This document shows, piece after piece, positions 4,896-6,679 of a DNA stretch of 6,679 nucleotides (position 1 is the stretch's first letter; each line of letters starts with the position of its first letter). The stretch is from DASSUW01 sp035706585 (lineage in GTDB: Bacteria > Actinomycetota > Thermoleophilia > Solirubrobacterales > Solirubrobacteraceae). The notes under the pieces were generated by a model that saw only the letters and a program-made list of their open reading frames with translations, was not told the origin of the DNA and made no database searches. The position numbers and the translations under genes are program-made. The DNA lies in assembly GCA_035706585.1 (NCBI GenBank), contig DASSUW010000516.1, forward strand, positions 1 to 6,679. The letters are read 5' to 3'.

Positions 4896-5866
4896 TCCAG
4901 ACCGTCAAGCTCGGATCGCAGGGGTTGGAGGTCTCCCGTCAGGGCCTGGGCTGCATGGGCATGTCGGAGTTCTACGGCGAGGCCGACGAGGCGGAGTCGG
5001 TCGCGACGATCCACCGGGCGATCGAGCTCGGCGTCACGCTGCTCGACACGTCCGACATCTACGGCCCGTTCACCAACGAACGGCTCGTCGGCCGCGCGAT
5101 CTCCGGCCGGCGCGGCGATGTGATGCTGGCCACCAAGTTCGGCGTCGTCCGCGACGAGGACGGCGCGCGCCACGGCATCGACGGCAGCCCGGCCTATGTC
5201 AGACGCGCGTGCGAGGCGTCGCTCCAGCGCCTCGGCATCGACCACATCGACCTCTACTACCAGCACCGCGTCGACCCCGACACGCCGATCGAGGAGACCG
5301 TCGGCGCGCTGGCCGAGCTGGTGAGCGAGGGCAAGGTGCGCTTCCTCGGCATGTCCGAGGCGGCGCCCGACACGATCCGGCGGGCCCACGCGGTGCATCC
5401 GATCAGCGCGCTGCAGACCGAGTACTCGCTGTGGGAGCGCGCACCGGAGGCCGAGATCCTGCCGACGATCCGCGAGCTCGGCATCGGCTTCGTGCCGTAC
5501 AGCCCGCTCGGGCGCGGGTTCCTCACCGGCCGCTACCGGTCGCTCGAGGGCCTGGCCGATGACGACTTCCGGCGTACCGTGCCGCGCTTCGGCGACCGGC
5601 ACCTGGACGACAACCTGCGGATCGTCGAGGCGGTCGAGGCGGTGGCCGCCGACAAGGGCGCCAGCGCCGCCCAGGTCGCGCTCGCATGGGTGCACGCGCA
5701 GGGCGAGGACGTCGTGCCGATTCCCGGCACCACGACCCGGCGGCACCTGGAGAGCAACGTCGCGGCGCTGGACGTCGCGCTGACCGGCGACGATCTCGCG
5801 CGGCTGTCCGAGCTCGGCGGCGCGAGCGGTGACCGCTATGCGGACATGAACGCGGTCAACCGCTGA
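4892..5866 (+). CDS. Aldo/keto reductase (NADPH-dependent, AKR13-like)
   Basis: This 324-residue cytosolic oxidoreductase has a (beta/alpha)8 aldo/keto reductase barrel of full family length. The catalytic tetrad is visible: D52 and Y57 in 'LLDTSDIYG', K82 in 'LATKFG', and H125 in 'DLYYQHRVD'. The cofactor side is also present: 'YSPLGRGFLTG' (203-213) and the NADPH 2'-phosphate loop 'IPGTTTRRHLESN' (277-289). The 'YYQHRVDP' and 'GLGCMGMSEFYG' motifs fit the AKR13/Tas/YakC-like group, whose members reduce aldehydes and ketones such as reactive carbonyls. The natural substrate is not predictable. ATG 4892 overlaps the MerR stop by 4 bp, and GGGAG (4879-4883) lies eight bases upstream within the regulator gene. 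The two are therefore co-transcribed and translationally coupled. The pairing suggests induction by a small molecule the reductase detoxifies or metabolises (inference). Confidence 0.95.
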   Translation: MIQTVKLGSQGLEVSRQGLGCMGMSEFYGEADEAESVATIHRAIELGVTLLDTSDIYGPFTNERLVGRAISGRRGDVMLATKFGVVRDEDGARHGIDGSPAYVRRACEASLQRLGIDHIDLYYQHRVDPDTPIEETVGALAELVSEGKVRFLGMSEAAPDTIRRAHAVHPISALQTEYSLWERAPEAEILPTIRELGIGFVPYSPLGRGFLTGRYRSLEGLADDDFRRTVPRFGDRHLDDNLRIVEAVEAVAADKGASAAQVALAWVHAQGEDVVPIPGTTTRRHLESNVAALDVALTGDDLARLSELGGASGDRYADMNAVNR

Positions 5867-5880
5867 ACGGTTCGATTCCG

Positions 5881-5914
5881 ACACCTCCGGCGGCCGCCGG
5901 GCCGCCGGGGGTGT
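5881..5914 (+). terminator. GC-rich hairpin after the aldo/keto reductase
   Basis: A 15-bp stem (5881-5895 with 5900-5914, one T-G wobble) closes a GCCG tetraloop 15 bases after the reductase stop. No T-tract follows on either strand, so it is a hairpin-only terminator candidate of the kind often proposed in actinobacteria, or an mRNA 3'-end stabiliser. Its distal arm touches the -10-like element of the next gene. Confidence 0.5.
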
Positions 5915-5919
5915 ATACC
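5914..5919 (+). promoter_or_regulatory. -10-like TATACC just upstream of the STAS gene
   Basis: TATACC lies eight bases before GTG 5928 in an otherwise extremely GC-rich stretch. A start site 7-9 bases downstream would fall on or next to the GTG and yield a leaderless mRNA, consistent with the absence of a Shine-Dalgarno site. No convincing -35 is seen, and the upstream space is occupied by a hairpin. Confidence 0.35.
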
Positions 5920-5927
5920 CATGTCTC

Positions 5928-6302
5928 GTGGCCGGCTCGGGTTCGCGGCTCCCGGATGAGGTGGGCGATCTCACCTTGCACACGACGCAGGTGGGTCAGC
6001 GTACGGTCGTCGCAGCCGCCGGCGAGATCGACCTCGTCACCGCGCAGCGGCTCGGGCAGGCGGCCGACGCCGCGCTCGACCGGGGCGCTCACGACCTCTG
6101 GATCGACCTCTCGGACGTCGAGTTCATCGACTCGACGGGCATCCACGTGCTCCTCGAGGTGCGCGGTCGCGTCGAGGCGCTGAACCGGCGCTTGGCCGTG
6201 ATCTGCCCGATCGGCCCGATCCGCCGGGCGTTCGGGCTGACCGGCCTCGACGATGCGCTGCCGCTGTACACGAGCCGGGACGAGGCTCACCGGCACGGGT
6301 AA
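5928..6302 (+). CDS. STAS-domain anti-sigma factor antagonist
   Basis: This 124-residue single-domain protein is of the SpoIIAA/RsbV type. The STAS fold spans about 15-118: 'GQRTVVAAAGEIDLVTAQRL' (23-42) is the typical first strand pair and helix, and 'WIDLSDVEFIDSTGIHVLLE' (58-77) carries the conserved D-S-T-G loop. S69 is the expected phosphorylation site, where an anti-sigma kinase would switch the protein off. 'LAVICPIGPIRRAFGLTGLDDALPLY' (89-114) matches the usual last strand and helix. In this family the unphosphorylated form binds an RsbW/SpoIIAB-like kinase and releases an alternative sigma factor. No kinase, phosphatase or sigma factor is in the window, so the partner is encoded elsewhere. 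GTG 5928 is chosen from the -10-like TATACC; an in-frame GTG at 5961 is possible and would still keep the whole domain. Confidence 0.92.
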   Translation: MAGSGSRLPDEVGDLTLHTTQVGQRTVVAAAGEIDLVTAQRLGQAADAALDRGAHDLWIDLSDVEFIDSTGIHVLLEVRGRVEALNRRLAVICPIGPIRRAFGLTGLDDALPLYTSRDEAHRHG

Positions 6303-6331
6303 CGGCGAGCGCGGCCGGGTAGGCCACCCGC

Positions 6332-6622
6332 GTGAGCGCGACCAGTGACGACGTCCGGCACGCCGTGCCGGACCCCACCACCGGCTACGCCCACGGGGAG
6401 CAGCGCCCGCTCGCCGCCTATGGCGTCCTGACCGGCGCCTTCTGCGCGGCGTTCGAGCGCGCGGCGGGTTGCGCCAACGACGTGGGGCTGCTGGCCGAGA
6501 TGGCCGATCCGCGGACCGGCGAGCCGCAGGGCAACACGCCGCAGGCGCTGTCGCACGTCGGGCTGATCGTGGCGGCGGACGCGATCGCCCGGGTGGCGCG
6601 GCAGCAGGCGGTCCTTGCATGA
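6332..6622 (+). CDS. Chimeric remnant: DUF1360-like N-terminus fused to GH15 C-terminal tail
   Basis: This is an intact 96-residue ORF (GTG 6332, no clear Shine-Dalgarno). The first half contains 'TGYAHGEQRPLAAYGVLTGAF' (in pieces, 17-37), like the '.E.RPL.gY..L' opening of DUF1360 membrane proteins as I recall them, but the transmembrane part is missing. From about residue 41, 'FERAAGCANDVGLLAEMADP' and 'RTGEPQGNTPQALSHVGLI' (61-79) read like the C-terminal tail of bacterial GH15 glucoamylase/trehalase proteins (typical 'NDvGLLaEEiDP.TGE.LGNFPQAfSHvGLI'). Only about 55 of the roughly 600 GH15 residues remain, with no (alpha/alpha)6 barrel, so no hydrolase activity is expected. E56 may fall at the second catalytic glutamate position, and the usual following Glu is Met. 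The TGA overlaps the dehydrogenase ATG. The best reading is an in-frame deletion scar; a functional small protein is less likely. Calling it a pseudogene would also be reasonable. Confidence 0.6.
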   Translation: MSATSDDVRHAVPDPTTGYAHGEQRPLAAYGVLTGAFCAAFERAAGCANDVGLLAEMADPRTGEPQGNTPQALSHVGLIVAADAIARVARQQAVLA

Positions 6623-6679
6623 GTCGCACGGTCGTCGTCACCGGGGCGTCGGCCGGCGTCGGCCGCGCGACCGCCGTGG
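6619..6679 (+). CDS. Short-chain dehydrogenase/reductase (SDR), N-terminus only
   Basis: Only the first 20 residues lie in the window: MSRTVVVTGASAGVGRATAV. The T-G-A-S-A-G-V-G pattern is the glycine-rich NAD(P)-binding motif (TGxxxGxG) at the first beta strand and helix of the classical SDR Rossmann fold. ATG 6619 overlaps the TGA of the preceding chimeric ORF (ATGA), so its translation is probably coupled to that reading frame, which may be why the frame has been preserved. The catalytic Ser-Tyr-Lys and the substrate region lie beyond the edge, so nothing can be said about substrate. Confidence 0.85.
   Translation, partial: MSRTVVVTGASAGVGRATAV

Noticed and set aside
5858..5872. AACCG/CGGTT inverted repeat around the reductase stop codon
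   Set aside because: It has only five base pairs with a 5-nt loop. This is easily due to chance, and a much stronger hairpin follows.
5868..5916. Possible SigB/SigF-type promoter before the STAS gene (GGTT ... GGGTGTAT)
   Set aside because: The spacing is far too long and the -10 is interrupted, so it does not fit the GTTT-N14-17-GGGTAT consensus.
4874..5983. 369-codon open frame on the minus strand opposite the reductase and STAS gene
   Set aside because: It is antisense to two proteins with intact catalytic or functional motifs, has an Arg/Ala/Val/Asp-rich composition typical of GC-rich shadow frames, and shows no recognisable domain.
1..6679. Mobile element, CRISPR array, tRNA or rRNA
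   Set aside because: I saw no transposase or integrase motifs, no spaced direct repeats and no RNA gene signatures on either strand.

Overview
This is a very GC-rich actinobacterial segment. The small secreted beta proteins, the basic C-terminal Ig-like modules and a C-terminal domain ending in 'TLTFTLSTTTP' look to me like Thermoleophilia (Solirubrobacterales or Conexibacter-type). That placement rests on remembered family resemblance, not on a marker gene. I see no rRNA, tRNA, CRISPR array, transposase or integrase.

The left two thirds (1-4272) are read leftwards and encode exported proteins. In transcription order, the first is a 626-residue protein with a Tat-like signal. It carries a xylose-isomerase-like TIM barrel with all its metal-site residues, then a choice-of-anchor-D-like beta domain, then a WxL-like beta domain. 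A strong intrinsic terminator follows it. Next comes a tightly packed cluster: a lipoprotein of DUF4352-like character, a 279-residue Ig/collagen-linker protein, a 137-residue secreted protein that appears to be a stand-alone copy of the same WxL-like domain, and a PapD/DUF916-like Ig-fold protein cut by the window edge. These cluster genes overlap by 4 bp (ATGA, GTGA) or sit 22 bp apart, and most have clear Shine-Dalgarno sites. They look like a single cell-surface operon. The combination recalls Firmicutes WxL loci (small WxL, large WxL, Ig-fold interacting protein), and this is the best candidate here for an undescribed system.

A 248-bp divergent intergenic region (4273-4520) holds a leftward promoter candidate, a perfect 12-bp palindrome, and a textbook MerR promoter with a 19-bp spacer and an operator palindrome inside it.

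The right third (4521-6679) is read rightwards. A cysteine-free MerR regulator is translationally coupled to an aldo/keto reductase with an intact catalytic tetrad. A GC-rich hairpin follows, then an orphan STAS-domain anti-sigma factor antagonist. Next is a 96-residue ORF that looks like a DUF1360-type N-terminus joined in frame to the C-terminal tail of a GH15 glucoamylase/trehalase. It overlaps the start of a short-chain dehydrogenase that runs off the window. The 96-residue ORF is probably a deletion scar of a once larger DUF1360-GH15-SDR cluster.
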